Origin: Candidatus Aminicenantes bacterium
GTDB lineage: Bacteria > Acidobacteriota > Aminicenantia > Aminicenantales > UBA4085
NCBI GenBank assembly: GCA_026393855.1
Contig: JAPKZJ010000114.1
Location: 1 to 64,000 of the forward strand
Reading direction: 5' to 3'
Length of the DNA: 64,000 nucleotides
Shown here: positions 38,019-46,568 of the stretch, one piece after another
Numbering within the stretch: the first letter of the stretch is position 1
Layout: the number at the start of each line of letters is the position of its first letter
The notes under the pieces: generated by a model
Databases searched by the model: none
What the model was told of the DNA's origin: nothing
Seen by the model: the letters and a program-made list of their open reading frames with translations, nothing else
Made by a program: the position numbers and the translations under genes

Positions 38019-38629
38019 CGAATGGTCCTTCCCTGGGCGCCGAGCTTCAACTCCCGCCCCGCCAGCAGGCGGCGGATGTTCGCGGCGTGACGGACGAGAA
38101 TAATGAGCACGATCGGGACGCTCCAGGCCGCGACGGACGGCGCGACGCCGGAGAGGAGGGCGAATCCCGGAAAGGCGGCCGCAGCCAGGATGGAGCCCAG
38201 GGAAACATAGTGGGTGGCGGCGACGACGGCGGCGAAGAGAGCCAGGCTGGCCGCCGCAGGCAAGGGCGCCAGAGCGGCCATGGCCCCCGCGGCCGTAGCG
38301 ACGCCTTTACCGCCCCGGAAGCCGATATAAACGGGGTAGCAATGGCCCAGCACGGCCAGGGAGGCGGCTTGGGCGGAGAAGGCCGGATCGCGGAAGAGCT
38401 GGAGCGCCACATAAGCGGGGATAGCCCCCTTCACGAGATCGATGACGGCCACCGGCAGCGCCGCCCGCCAGCCGCCGACGCGAAGCACATTGGTGGCTCC
38501 CGTGGCGCCGCTTCCCAGCGATCGGATGTCGCGCCGGGTGCGGGATCGGATCAGGAGATAGCCCGTGGGGAAAGCCCCCAGCAGGTAGGAAGCGGCGGCG
38601 AAGCCCAGACGGGCAGCCGCGGGAGTCAT
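38015..38629 (-). CDS. plsY: acyl-phosphate:glycerol-3-phosphate acyltransferase
   Basis: 204 residues, membrane protein. Signatures 'LGSGATGATNVLRVGG' and 'GFRGGKGVATAAGAMAAL' are the PlsY active-site loops, and 'IDLVKGAIPAY' lies between. It acylates the sn-1 position of glycerol 3-phosphate using acyl-phosphate. Start and stop overlap with thpR and gpsA respectively, giving tight co-translation. Confidence 0.96.
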   Translation of the reverse strand: MTPAAARLGFAAASYLLGAFPTGYLLIRSRTRRDIRSLGSGATGATNVLRVGGWRAALPVAVIDLVKGAIPAYVALQLFRDPAFSAQAASLAVLGHCYPVYIGFRGGKGVATAAGAMAALAPLPAAASLALFAAVVAATHYVSLGSILAAAAFPGFALLSGVAPSVAAWSVPIVLIILVRHAANIRRLLAGRELKLGAQGRTIR

Positions 38630-39186
38630 GGCAGAGGGTACTCCGCGAGGATGCCGTAGCTTGCTCCGGCCGGCTGGAGGCGGCTCTCGAACAGAGTGAC
38701 TTGGCCGGCCGTCATCTGGCCGAAAGTGGAGTACTTGTGGCGCTCGAGCTCGTCCAGGACGTCGTGCAGGCGAAGAGCCGTCCGGACCCGGCCCAGGGTC
38801 AGATGGGGATGGAAGGGATGGCTTTCAGGGATGAAGCCGTGCTTGGCCATCTCGAAGTCGATCTCGCGATGCAGGTTCATCAGGGTCGGCTGTTCGAAGA
38901 CGCCGGCCCAGAGGACGCGGATGAACTTGGAGTTCGGAGGGAAATACCCAGTCCCCTTGAGCACGAGCGGGAACGACTTCTGGGAGCTGACGACTCCGGC
39001 GAGGCTCTCCTTCACCGCGGCCAGCTTGGCCTCGGGGATCTCGCCCAGGAATTTGAGGGTCAGGTGGAGGCCGTCCGGGCCGGACCAGCTGACGTCCTTC
39101 TCGTTGATCTTCTTAAGGCGTTTGATGAACTCGGCCAAGTTCGCCTTCAGGTCCGGCTCGAGGTCGATGGCGATGAACGTGCGCAT
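38626..39186 (-). CDS. thpR: RNA 2',3'-cyclic phosphodiesterase
   Basis: 186 residues. The two HxTx motifs of the 2H phosphoesterase fold are HLTLKFLGE and HPHLTLGR, at the usual spacing. N-terminal 'MRTFIAIDLE' is the family start. ThpR opens 2',3'-cyclic phosphates on RNA and has weak ligase activity in vitro. It lies between cinA (12 nt upstream) and plsY. Confidence 0.94.
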   Translation of the reverse strand: MRTFIAIDLEPDLKANLAEFIKRLKKINEKDVSWSGPDGLHLTLKFLGEIPEAKLAAVKESLAGVVSSQKSFPLVLKGTGYFPPNSKFIRVLWAGVFEQPTLMNLHREIDFEMAKHGFIPESHPFHPHLTLGRVRTALRLHDVLDELERHKYSTFGQMTAGQVTLFESRLQPAGASYGILAEYPLP

Positions 39187-39198
39187 GGCGCGACTCCT

Positions 39199-40440
39199 TC
39201 AAGCGATTCCCGCGAGCCGCCGCCGCAGACGGTCGAGCGCTCTCTGACTGGCTTGGAACTTGACCGCCTCGCGGCGGCCCGGAAAGACATGCCGCTCCAC
39301 CGCAACGCCGTCCGGGCCGGCCAGGGCGATGTAGACAAGCCCGACGGGCTTGTCCGGCGAGCCTCCTCCGGGTCCGGCGATGCCGGTCAACGCCAAGCCC
39401 CAATCGGCCTCCATTCGGCTCCGGGCGCCGGAGGCCATGGCTAGGGCCACAGCGGGGCTGACCGCGCCCTCGGCGGCGATCAACGCGGGCTCGACGCCGA
39501 GGTCGCGGGCTTTGGCGGCGTTGCCGTAGGCGACAAACCCGCCCAGGAAGACCCGCGAGCTGCCGGGCACGTTGGTCAAGCGGTGGGCGACAAGCCCGCC
39601 GGTGCACGATTCGGCCGTGGCGAGGGTCGCACCCGCGTCGGCGAGAAGTCCGACGACGACCGCTTCCAGATCGGCGCCTTCGCCGCCGTAGATGAAGGTC
39701 CCAAGCCGATCCCGGAGCGCCGCGGCCAGGGCTTCGGCCAAGGCTGCCGCCTGCTCAGCGCTTTCGGGCGATACGGCCGTGATGTGCAGGTCGACCCGTC
39801 CGGGGGAGGCCAGAACCGTCAGCCTCCGGCGTTCGTCCGCCGGGTAAAGATCCGCGATTCGGGCTTCGAGATCGGATTCGCCGAGTCCGGTCGTCCGGAT
39901 CATGAGTCGCGAAGCATGCTGGAAGCTCCGGGCCTTGAGGCGGGGCCAGACCCCGCTTTCGAAGACGCCGTTCAGCTCGTGGGGCGGTCCCGGCAGCAGC
40001 GCCAGGATCTTTCCGTCCGCCTCGATCCATTGCCCGGGCGCAGTCCCGTTGGCGTTCGGCAGGACTTCGGCGCCTTCGACGATCCAGGCTTGGCGGAGGT
40101 TGGGCTCGGACATCGGACGGCCGAGCTTCTGGAAGCGCGCCTCGATCCCGGCTGCCAGATCCGACCGGAAGACCAGCCTGCGCCCAAGGGCCGCCGCCGC
40201 GGATTCCCGAGTCCGATCATCTCCGGTCGGGCCCAGTCCGCCGCCGACCAGAACGAGGTCGGCGAAGGCCAACGCCTGCCGCAGGCTAACCTCCAAGTCC
40301 GGACCCTGATCGCCCACGATCGTTCGCCGGGCCACCGACAATCCCAGATCGCTCAACCGCTCGGTCAGATAAAGCGAGTTCGTGTCCGCGAACCGGGTCG
40401 ACAGCAGCTCCGAACCGACGGCGACAATTTCAATGTTCAT
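39199..40440 (-). CDS. cinA: CinA: MoCF-like plus nicotinamide-nucleotide amidase domains
   Basis: 413 residues from the ATG at 40440 (MNIEIVAVGSELL), overlapping pgpA by 4 nt. The N-terminal half is the molybdopterin-binding-like domain with 'GGGLGPTGDDRTRESAAAALGR'. The C-terminal ~160 residues carry the PncC amidase signature 'ATAESCTGGLVAHRLTNVPGSSRVFLGGFVAYGNAAK' and 'GIAGPGGGSPDKPVGLVYIAL'. It deamidates NMN for NAD recycling. The order pgpA-cinA is widely conserved. Confidence 0.95.
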   Translation of the reverse strand: MNIEIVAVGSELLSTRFADTNSLYLTERLSDLGLSVARRTIVGDQGPDLEVSLRQALAFADLVLVGGGLGPTGDDRTRESAAAALGRRLVFRSDLAAGIEARFQKLGRPMSEPNLRQAWIVEGAEVLPNANGTAPGQWIEADGKILALLPGPPHELNGVFESGVWPRLKARSFQHASRLMIRTTGLGESDLEARIADLYPADERRRLTVLASPGRVDLHITAVSPESAEQAAALAEALAAALRDRLGTFIYGGEGADLEAVVVGLLADAGATLATAESCTGGLVAHRLTNVPGSSRVFLGGFVAYGNAAKARDLGVEPALIAAEGAVSPAVALAMASGARSRMEADWGLALTGIAGPGGGSPDKPVGLVYIALAGPDGVAVERHVFPGRREAVKFQASQRALDRLRRRLAGIA

Positions 40441-40889
40441 AGCGCCAGCAGGAGAAGACGGAGGATGGCCAGCGAGGCCAGGCCGGCCGCGACATCGTCG
40501 GCCATGATGCCCCAGCCGCCGGGCAGCGCTTCGAGGCGCCGGATACCGAAAGGCTTGAGGATGTCGAAGCCCCGGAAAAGGAGGAAGCCGACGAGAAGGG
40601 GAAGCCAGCCCGGAGGGGCGGCGAAGAGCGCCAGCCACTGTCCGACGACTTCGTCGATCACGATCAGGCGAGGGTCCTTGAGCCCGAGCGATCGGGCCGT
40701 CGATCCCGCTGCGGCGATACCGAGAAAGAACACGGCGGCGATGACGGCTCCCCGAAGCGGGTCGCTGAGCCGAGCCAATAAAAGGGCATGGATCAGAACC
40801 GCGATCAAGCTGGCGAAAGTGCCCGGGGCGAACGGAAAGAGGCCCGCGCCCAGACAAGTGGAAAAGACTTTGCTGACTCTCATTTCCAA
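40437..40889 (-). CDS. pgpA: phosphatidylglycerophosphatase A
   Basis: 150 residues, four hydrophobic segments. PgpA signatures: 'FSTCLGAGLFPFAPGTFASL', 'LIVIDEVVGQWLALF' (Asp/Glu pair), 'FLLFRGFDILKPFGIRRLEALPGGWGIMADDVAAG'. It removes phosphate from PGP to make phosphatidylglycerol. It joins gpsA and plsY in the same gene run. Confidence 0.95.
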   Translation of the reverse strand: MEMRVSKVFSTCLGAGLFPFAPGTFASLIAVLIHALLLARLSDPLRGAVIAAVFFLGIAAAGSTARSLGLKDPRLIVIDEVVGQWLALFAAPPGWLPLLVGFLLFRGFDILKPFGIRRLEALPGGWGIMADDVAAGLASLAILRLLLLAL

Positions 40890-40925
40890 GCTTCGATCTG
40901 GAGGCCGCGGTGATCGGCCCCGTAT

Positions 40926-42263
40926 TCAGCGGGCGGGCCCTTGGGGGGCTATCCGGCCGTGCAAATCATACACGTCCGCGTGGGTGATTTCAACCGCGGC
41001 GATGGGGTTCGCGGCTTCTGTCCAATCCGCGGGCCGCTCGACGAGGACGACTCCGTCCACTTCGGGCGCCTGGCTCCGCGTCCGGCCGACGAGGAGACGC
41101 CCGCTCTTTTCCCAGGGGCCTTCGATCAGGACCTCCTCGGTCCGGCCGACGGATCGGGCCAGAAGGCGGGCGGAGATTTCCGCCTGGATTTCGAGGATCC
41201 GATCGCGGCGTCTCTCTTTGACCACCTGGGGCACCGGATCGCCCCAATCGAAAGCCGGAGTGCCTTTTTCGCGCGAATAGGTGAACACCCCCAGATGATC
41301 GAAGGCGGCTTCGCGGACGAAGGCCTGGAGCCGCTCGAACTCCCGCCGCCCCTCGCCGGGAAACCCAACGATGACCGAGGTCCGGACGGCGGCTCCGGGC
41401 AGGCGGGTCCGGATCCTGTCCAGGAGGCGGAGGGCCCGGGCCGCAGCAAAGGTCCGCCGCATCCGTTTGACCACCGCCGGGTCGGCATGTTGAAAGGGGA
41501 TATCGAGGTAACGACAGACCTTGGGGTGGGACATCGCTTCGAGCAGGGCGTCGCTGGTCTCCTCGGGATACCCGTATAGGAACCGGATCCGGGCCAGGCC
41601 CTCGACGCGGGCCAGCCCGCCGAGAAGGCCGGCCAGCCCTTCGGCCCGGCCCCGGTCTCGGCCGAAGTAGGTGGTGTCCTGCGAGATCAGAACGATTTCG
41701 CGCATGCCGCGGTCGGCCAAATCCGCGGCTTCGCGCAGGATCGACACGGCCGGCCTCGAGCGGTAGGGCCCTTTGATGGCGGGAATGGCGCAGAACGCGC
41801 ACTCATGGGAACACCCCTCGGAGACCTTGAGGTAAGCCCAGCCCCGGGGCGTCGAGAGGACGCGCGGCGAATCGTGCCCGTAGAGAAAGGTGCGTTCACC
41901 GGGCCGGAAGCTCTCGCCGCGGACGACGGCGACGATCTTGTCGAAGTCGCGGACCCCGATCCAGGCGTCCACTTCCGGATAGCGACCGCGCAAGGCCGGA
42001 CCCGATCTCTCCGCATAACAACCGGTCACGATGACCCGGCCGCCTCGCCGACGCTTCCGCTCCACGGCCTCGCCGATGGCGCCGTCGGCCTCGTCCCGGG
42101 AGGGGCCGATAAAACCGCAGGTGTTGAGGATGACCACGTCGGCCAGGTCGGGATCGGAGACAAAGCGATAACCGGCCCGATCGAGGAAGCCCAGCATGAC
42201 TTCGCTGTCGACGAGGTTCTTGGCGCAGCCGAAAGTGATCAAGGCGACCGCGGGGCTCTTCAT
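40926..42263 (-). CDS. rimO: ribosomal protein S12 methylthiotransferase
   Basis: 445 residues from the ATG at 42263. N-terminal domain 'LITFGCAKNLVDSEVMLG' and 'NTCGFI' provide auxiliary-cluster Cys residues; the radical-SAM motif is SHECAFCAIPAIKGPYRSR with CxxxCxxC just before; a TRAM domain ends the protein. RimO adds a methylthio group to an Asp of ribosomal protein S12. RimO rather than MiaB is supported by the GCAKNxVDSE start. Confidence 0.94.
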   Translation of the reverse strand: MKSPAVALITFGCAKNLVDSEVMLGFLDRAGYRFVSDPDLADVVILNTCGFIGPSRDEADGAIGEAVERKRRRGGRVIVTGCYAERSGPALRGRYPEVDAWIGVRDFDKIVAVVRGESFRPGERTFLYGHDSPRVLSTPRGWAYLKVSEGCSHECAFCAIPAIKGPYRSRPAVSILREAADLADRGMREIVLISQDTTYFGRDRGRAEGLAGLLGGLARVEGLARIRFLYGYPEETSDALLEAMSHPKVCRYLDIPFQHADPAVVKRMRRTFAAARALRLLDRIRTRLPGAAVRTSVIVGFPGEGRREFERLQAFVREAAFDHLGVFTYSREKGTPAFDWGDPVPQVVKERRRDRILEIQAEISARLLARSVGRTEEVLIEGPWEKSGRLLVGRTRSQAPEVDGVVLVERPADWTEAANPIAAVEITHADVYDLHGRIAPQGPAR

Positions 42264-42285
42264 GGCCGTCGTCCGATCTCTCCGT

Positions 42286-43578
42286 TCAGGGATAGATCCG
42301 ATAGAGGAGCCTCGGAAAGGGGATTGTCTCGCGGATATGCTTGATGCCGCACATCCAGGACACCATCCGCTCCACACCCATGCCGAAGCCGGCGTGGGGG
42401 CAGGATCCGTACTTCCGCAGGTCGATGTACCATTGATAGGCTTCGCGCGGCAGGTCGTGTTCGCGGATTCTCTGCTCCAGGAGCTCGGGATCGTGGATGC
42501 GCTGGCCGCCGCCGATGATCTCGCCGTAGCCCTCGGGGGCCATGAAGTCGACCCCCAGGGCCAAGTCCGGCCGGGCCGCGTCAGGCTGCATGTAGAACGC
42601 CTTGATGGCGGCCGGGAAGTGAGTGATCAGGACGGGGTTGGCCGAGAGGCCGGAAAGAATCGTCTCCTCGGGAGCGCCGAAATCATCGCCGTACGCCATC
42701 GCCGAGCCCTTCTCCTGGAGCCGGGGCAGGATGTCGTCGTAAGTAAAGCGGGGGAAGGGACCGGCCACGGCCTCGAGCGGCTTGGGATTCCGCTCGAGCG
42801 TCTCCAGCTCGGCCCGGCGGCGGGTGAGGACCCGGTCGATGATGAACAGGATCAAGTCCGTGCCCAAGCCGATGGTGTCTTCCAGGTCGGCGAAAGCGAC
42901 TTCGGGCTCGACCATCCAGAACTCGATCAGGTGGCGGCGGGTTTTGGATTTTTCGGCCCGGAAGGCGGGGCCGAAGCAATAAACCTTGCCGAAGGCGGCC
43001 GCCGTGGCCTCGTTGTAGAGCTGGCCGCTCTGGCTGAGATAGGCGGCCTGGTCGAAATATTTCGTTTCGAAGAGGGTCGTCGTCCCCTCGCAAGCGCTGG
43101 GCGTCAGGATGGGCGTGTCCATCAGCCGGAAGCCCCGATCGTCAAAGAAGTTGCGAATGGCCTTGACGACCTCGGCCCGGACCTGCAAAACGGCGTGCTG
43201 CTTGCTCGACCGCAGCCACAGGTGGCGATGCTCCATCAGGAACGGGGTGGAGTGCTCCTTGGGCGTGATCGGATAGTCTTTGGCGATCTGGACGATCTCG
43301 ATCTCGGACAGGCTCAGCTCGTGCCCGCCGGGCGCCCGCTTGTCTTCCCGAACGCGGCCCCGGACGATGAGCGAAGACTCTTGGGTCAGCGAGTCGAACT
43401 GGGCGAAAAGCGGATTCGTCTCATCCTTGCTGAAGGCGGTGGCCTGGATGATCCCGGTCCCGTCCCGGACTAGGATGAAGCGGACCTTGCCCATGGAGGT
43501 CTTGTTGTAGACCCAGCCGCGGATCTCGACGTCCTGGTCCTTGTAAGCGGCGATATCCTCGACATAGACCCATTTCAT
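42286..43578 (-). CDS. asnS: asparagine--tRNA ligase
   Basis: 430 residues. The OB-fold anticodon domain (about 1-100) begins 'VEIRGWVYNKTSMGKVRFILVRDGTG'; class II motif 2 is 'FRAEKSKTRRHLIEFWMVEPE' and motif 3 'GFGMGVERMVSWMCGIKHIRETIPFPR'. The shape fits AsnRS rather than AspRS. AAGGA precedes the ATG; promoter at 43608-43637. It heads the run asnS-rimO-pgpA-cinA-thpR-plsY-gpsA. Confidence 0.95.
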   Translation of the reverse strand: MKWVYVEDIAAYKDQDVEIRGWVYNKTSMGKVRFILVRDGTGIIQATAFSKDETNPLFAQFDSLTQESSLIVRGRVREDKRAPGGHELSLSEIEIVQIAKDYPITPKEHSTPFLMEHRHLWLRSSKQHAVLQVRAEVVKAIRNFFDDRGFRLMDTPILTPSACEGTTTLFETKYFDQAAYLSQSGQLYNEATAAAFGKVYCFGPAFRAEKSKTRRHLIEFWMVEPEVAFADLEDTIGLGTDLILFIIDRVLTRRRAELETLERNPKPLEAVAGPFPRFTYDDILPRLQEKGSAMAYGDDFGAPEETILSGLSANPVLITHFPAAIKAFYMQPDAARPDLALGVDFMAPEGYGEIIGGGQRIHDPELLEQRIREHDLPREAYQWYIDLRKYGSCPHAGFGMGVERMVSWMCGIKHIRETIPFPRLLYRIYP

Positions 43579-43607
43579 GGCACTAATCCTTGGGAGAAAG
43601 TCAGTCC

Positions 43608-43637
43608 ATTATAGGCAATCCCGGACCCGGAAAGCAA
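43608..43637 (-). promoter_or_regulatory. promoter of the asnS operon
   Basis: TTGCTT (43637-43632), 18-nt spacer, TATAAT (43613-43608) on the minus strand, 29 nt before the asnS start. Confidence 0.65.
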
Positions 43638-43711
43638 TAAACCCGGCGGCGCCGTGCGGCGGCGCAAGGGGACGGTTTGACGGCCGGGCCGAGTTGGATT
43701 AACGTGAGCCC

Positions 43712-44263
43712 ATGGCCGAACCCAAGCCGTTCCTTCCGGTTAAACCGGTGTGCGGGATCATCGCGGCCTCCGACGAGGCGTTCCGCGAGGCGGAAGCCGG
43801 CTTGGAAGGCCTTTTGGGCCTAGTCCAGGCCCGCAGCCCGCGCTTCGCGTTCTCCTTGACGGATTACTATGTCGCGGAGATGGGGCCCGGACTGAAGCGG
43901 GGGTTCTTAAGCTTCGCCGGGCTCATCGAGCCCCAGCGCCTGGCCGGACTCAAGCTGGCCACCAACGCGCTGGAGGGCGAGATTCGGCGGCGCTTCGCTT
44001 CGGGCCTTCGCCCCGTCAACCTCGACCCGGGATATCTGACCAAGGCTGCCTTGATCATGGCCACGGCCAAGGATTTTTCGCACCGGGTTCCCTTGGCCGA
44101 CGGCATCTACGCCCACCTTGAATTCCTGTTCGCTCGGAACGGCGGCATCCGGTGCCTGGATTGGACCTACCCCGACTTCCTGCAGACCGGCTATAAGGCT
44201 TTCTTCCTGGAAGTGAGGCGGCGCTATCTCGAGGAACTCAGGAAGACCCCGGGCGCGGTTTAA
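43712..44263 (+). CDS. DUF4416 family protein
   Basis: 183 residues. Family features: 'PVKPVCGIIAASDEAFREAE', 'SLTDYYVAEMGPGLKRGFLSFAGLI', 'KLATNALEG', 'RPVNLDPGYLTKAALIMATAKDFSHRVPLADGIYAHLEF' and 'TYPDFLQTGYKAFFLEVRRRYLEELR'. The family has no known function but is common in anaerobic and thermophilic bacteria. The leader is short and no ribosome site is evident. Confidence 0.87.
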   Translation: MAEPKPFLPVKPVCGIIAASDEAFREAEAGLEGLLGLVQARSPRFAFSLTDYYVAEMGPGLKRGFLSFAGLIEPQRLAGLKLATNALEGEIRRRFASGLRPVNLDPGYLTKAALIMATAKDFSHRVPLADGIYAHLEFLFARNGGIRCLDWTYPDFLQTGYKAFFLEVRRRYLEELRKTPGAV

Positions 44264-44270
44264 GAGATTT

Positions 44271-45158
44271 TCAAGCGGGGCGAAGGCGCTCAGCCAGGCG
44301 GCGGATCGTCTCCGGGGCCGTGCCGCAGCAACCGCCCAGATACGCGACGCCCTCGGCGGCAACCGCAGCCATGTCCGCCGCGAACTCGTCCGCGGTCTGG
44401 GCGTAGCGCAGGCCGCCGTCGCCCTCGATCTCGGGCCGGCCCGCGTTCGGCTGGATGACGAGCGGCCGGGCCGTCTCCGCGCGCAGTTCCCGGGCCAAGC
44501 CGATCATGTCGGCCGAGGTCAGGGTGCAGTTGGCGCCGATCGCCGCCGCGCCGTTTTTCTCGAGCTCCACCGCAGCCGCGTCCAGCCGATCGCCCATCAT
44601 AGTGAAGTAGCCGCGCCGGGTTTTATTGTAGGTCAGGGTGACGAAGACCGGGACCCCGAGGACGGCGCTTCGGGCTCCGCGCAGGGCGGCCAACGCCTCC
44701 CGCAAGTCGAACATCGTTTCGACGATCAGGAAGTCGACGCCGCCTTCGGCCAAGGCCAAGGCTTGTTCGGCGTATCCGGCTTCAAATTCCCGATCGGTAT
44801 ACTCGCCTTGCGGCTTGAGCAGCCGGCCGGTCGGGCCCAGGCTGCCGGCGACGAAGCGGCCCGGGGGGCGGACCGAAACCGCATTCCGGGCCGCTTGGCG
44901 GTTCAGCTCCACGGCCCGATCCCGCAGCCCATAAGCTTCGAGCTTGAGCGGGTGGCCGCCGAAGGAATTGGTCGAGACGGCGTCCGATCCGGCTGCGAAA
45001 TAATCGGCATGGACGCCGGCGACCGCGTCGGGTCGCTCGACGTTCCAGATCTCGGGGCAGAGGCCCAGAGGGATGCCCCGCTTCATCAACTCGGTACCCA
45101 GGCCTCCGTCGAGGAGGACGGTTCTCGTTGCGGCCAGCTCAAGAATGGGTACGGTCAT
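44271..45158 (-). CDS. homocysteine S-methyltransferase family protein
   Basis: 295 residues. 'VLLDGGLGTELMKRGIPLG' begins the barrel; zinc ligands are GANCT and the GGCCGT pair near the C-terminus, as in BHMT and the N-terminal module of MetH. It transfers a methyl group to homocysteine. It has no fused cobalamin domain, so the methyl donor may be S-methylmethionine, betaine or a separate corrinoid protein. It complements metK and ahcY elsewhere in the window. Confidence 0.9.
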   Translation of the reverse strand: MTVPILELAATRTVLLDGGLGTELMKRGIPLGLCPEIWNVERPDAVAGVHADYFAAGSDAVSTNSFGGHPLKLEAYGLRDRAVELNRQAARNAVSVRPPGRFVAGSLGPTGRLLKPQGEYTDREFEAGYAEQALALAEGGVDFLIVETMFDLREALAALRGARSAVLGVPVFVTLTYNKTRRGYFTMMGDRLDAAAVELEKNGAAAIGANCTLTSADMIGLARELRAETARPLVIQPNAGRPEIEGDGGLRYAQTADEFAADMAAVAAEGVAYLGGCCGTAPETIRRLAERLRPA

Positions 45159-45193
45159 GGCGGTTATTCCTCGAGCGCTTTGGGATCCGGGAT

Positions 45194-45222
45194 ATTATCG
45201 GGCCGGGCCGCAAAAAAAACAA
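45194..45222 (-). promoter_or_regulatory. promoter of the homocysteine methyltransferase
   Basis: TTGTTT (45222-45217), 17-nt spacer, GATAAT (45199-45194). It overlaps a T8 run following the cysteine desulfurase stop, so termination of that gene may coincide. Confidence 0.5.
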
Positions 45223-45244
45223 GACCGCGGAGGCGAGGCGGCGA

Positions 45245-46402
45245 TCAAATCTCGTCCGGGTCCCAAGCCGAGATCCGGCGCAGCTTATCGATCATGCCGG
45301 GGATCACGTCCAGGGCCGTGTCGACATCCGCGTCGGTGTTGAAACGGCCTAGGGACATTCGGATGGTCGAACGGGCGAACTCGGGCCGCAGGCCGATGGC
45401 CTTGAGAACGTGGGAGACTTCCTCGGAATCCTCGCTGCAGGCCGACCCGGTCGAGATATAGATGCCTTTGGTGGCCAGCCCCAGCAGAATCGCCTCCGCC
45501 TCCAGGCCCAGGACGGAGTAGCTGAGGGTAGTCGGCACCCGGTTTTCGGGGTGGCCGTTGCTATGGAGCTTCGGGACGCGGGCTTCCAGCCCGGCCCGGA
45601 GGCGTATGGCCAGAGCCGTCAGCCGGGGCTTATCAGCGCGCATCCGCTCGGGCAGGATCCGGGCCGCTTCGCCGAAGCCGACGATGCCGATGGTGTTCTC
45701 GGTCCCGGCTCGCAGGCCCCGCTCCTGGTGGCCGCCGTGGACGAACGGAGCCAAAGGAGTGCCCTTGCGGACATAGAGGGCGCCGACCCCCTTGGGGCCG
45801 TAGATCTTGTGGCCGGATACGGTTAGGAGATCGATACCCAGGGCGTTCACGTCGACGTCGATCTTGCCGTAAGACTGGACGGCGTCGGTGTGCATCAGGG
45901 CGCCTTTTTCATGGGCGATCTCGGCGATCAGCGCGATCGGCTGGATCGTCCCGATCTCGTTGTTGGCGTGCATCACGGAGACGAGAGCGGTTTGCGGCGT
46001 CACGGCGTCGCGAAGCGCCCCGAGGTCGATCGAGCCGAGAGAATCGACCGGGACGTAAGTTACGCGAACGCCCTTGCGCTCGCAGTAGGCAGCCGTTTCC
46101 TGGATGCCCGGGTGTTCGATGGTCGAGAGGACGATTTCGCGCCGGTCGGGACAAGCGTCCAGGACGCCCAGGAGGGCCTGATTGTCCGACTCTGTCCCGG
46201 AACCCGTAAAATAGATGTCGCCCTTGGCCGCACCGAGGGATCGGGCCACATGGTCGCGCGCTTCATTGAGGATTTCTTTGCCCTGGCGGCCGATGGGGTA
46301 TAGCGAGGATGGGTTGCCGAACTGATCCCGCATGAAAGCCGTCATCTTGTCGATGACGGCCGGATCCAGGGGCGTCGTGGCGTTGTTGTCGAAGTAAACC
46401 AT
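45245..46402 (-). CDS. cysteine desulfurase (NifS/IscS family)
   Basis: 385 residues. 'VYFDNNATTPLDPAV' start, 'HANNEIGTIQPI', the PLP lysine in SGHKIYGPKG, and the active Cys in STGSACSEDSEEVSHVL, a group I pattern with a flexible loop. It supplies persulfide sulfur for Fe-S clusters and possibly for sulfur carriers such as the ThiS/MoaD-like protein. No scaffold gene is adjacent. Transcribed from an extended -10 promoter. Confidence 0.95.
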   Translation of the reverse strand: MVYFDNNATTPLDPAVIDKMTAFMRDQFGNPSSLYPIGRQGKEILNEARDHVARSLGAAKGDIYFTGSGTESDNQALLGVLDACPDRREIVLSTIEHPGIQETAAYCERKGVRVTYVPVDSLGSIDLGALRDAVTPQTALVSVMHANNEIGTIQPIALIAEIAHEKGALMHTDAVQSYGKIDVDVNALGIDLLTVSGHKIYGPKGVGALYVRKGTPLAPFVHGGHQERGLRAGTENTIGIVGFGEAARILPERMRADKPRLTALAIRLRAGLEARVPKLHSNGHPENRVPTTLSYSVLGLEAEAILLGLATKGIYISTGSACSEDSEEVSHVLKAIGLRPEFARSTIRMSLGRFNTDADVDTALDVIPGMIDKLRRISAWDPDEI

Positions 46403-46438
46403 CTCGATCTCGCTTTCGCGGCTTAGGGCCGAGCTTCT

Positions 46439-46447
46439 ATTCTAGCA
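46439..46447 (-). promoter_or_regulatory. extended -10 of the cysteine desulfurase
   Basis: TGCTAGAAT on the minus strand, 36 nt before the start codon; -35 weak. Confidence 0.5.
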
Positions 46448-46503
46448 GAAACGGACGAAAAAATACTATTCCGATAAGAAAGTATGTTCCAGGCCCGATA
46501 GGG

Positions 46504-46550
46504 AAAAGCGCGGCGGGAGGGCGGGCGAAACGCCCGTTCCCCCGCCGCGC
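46504..46550 (-). terminator. intrinsic terminator of the serA operon
   Basis: Perfect 10-bp outer stem (46508-46517 with 46541-46550), 6-bp inner stem (46522-46527 with 46531-46536) with an AAA-type loop, followed on the minus strand by TTTT. It lies 18 nt beyond the serA stop. Confidence 0.8.
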
Positions 46551-46568
46551 GGGGGAGAAGCCGGCGGG

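Noticed and set aside
39583-41280. 565-codon open frame opposite cinA, pgpA and rimO
   Set aside because: Crosses three recognised genes on the other strand; no family features.
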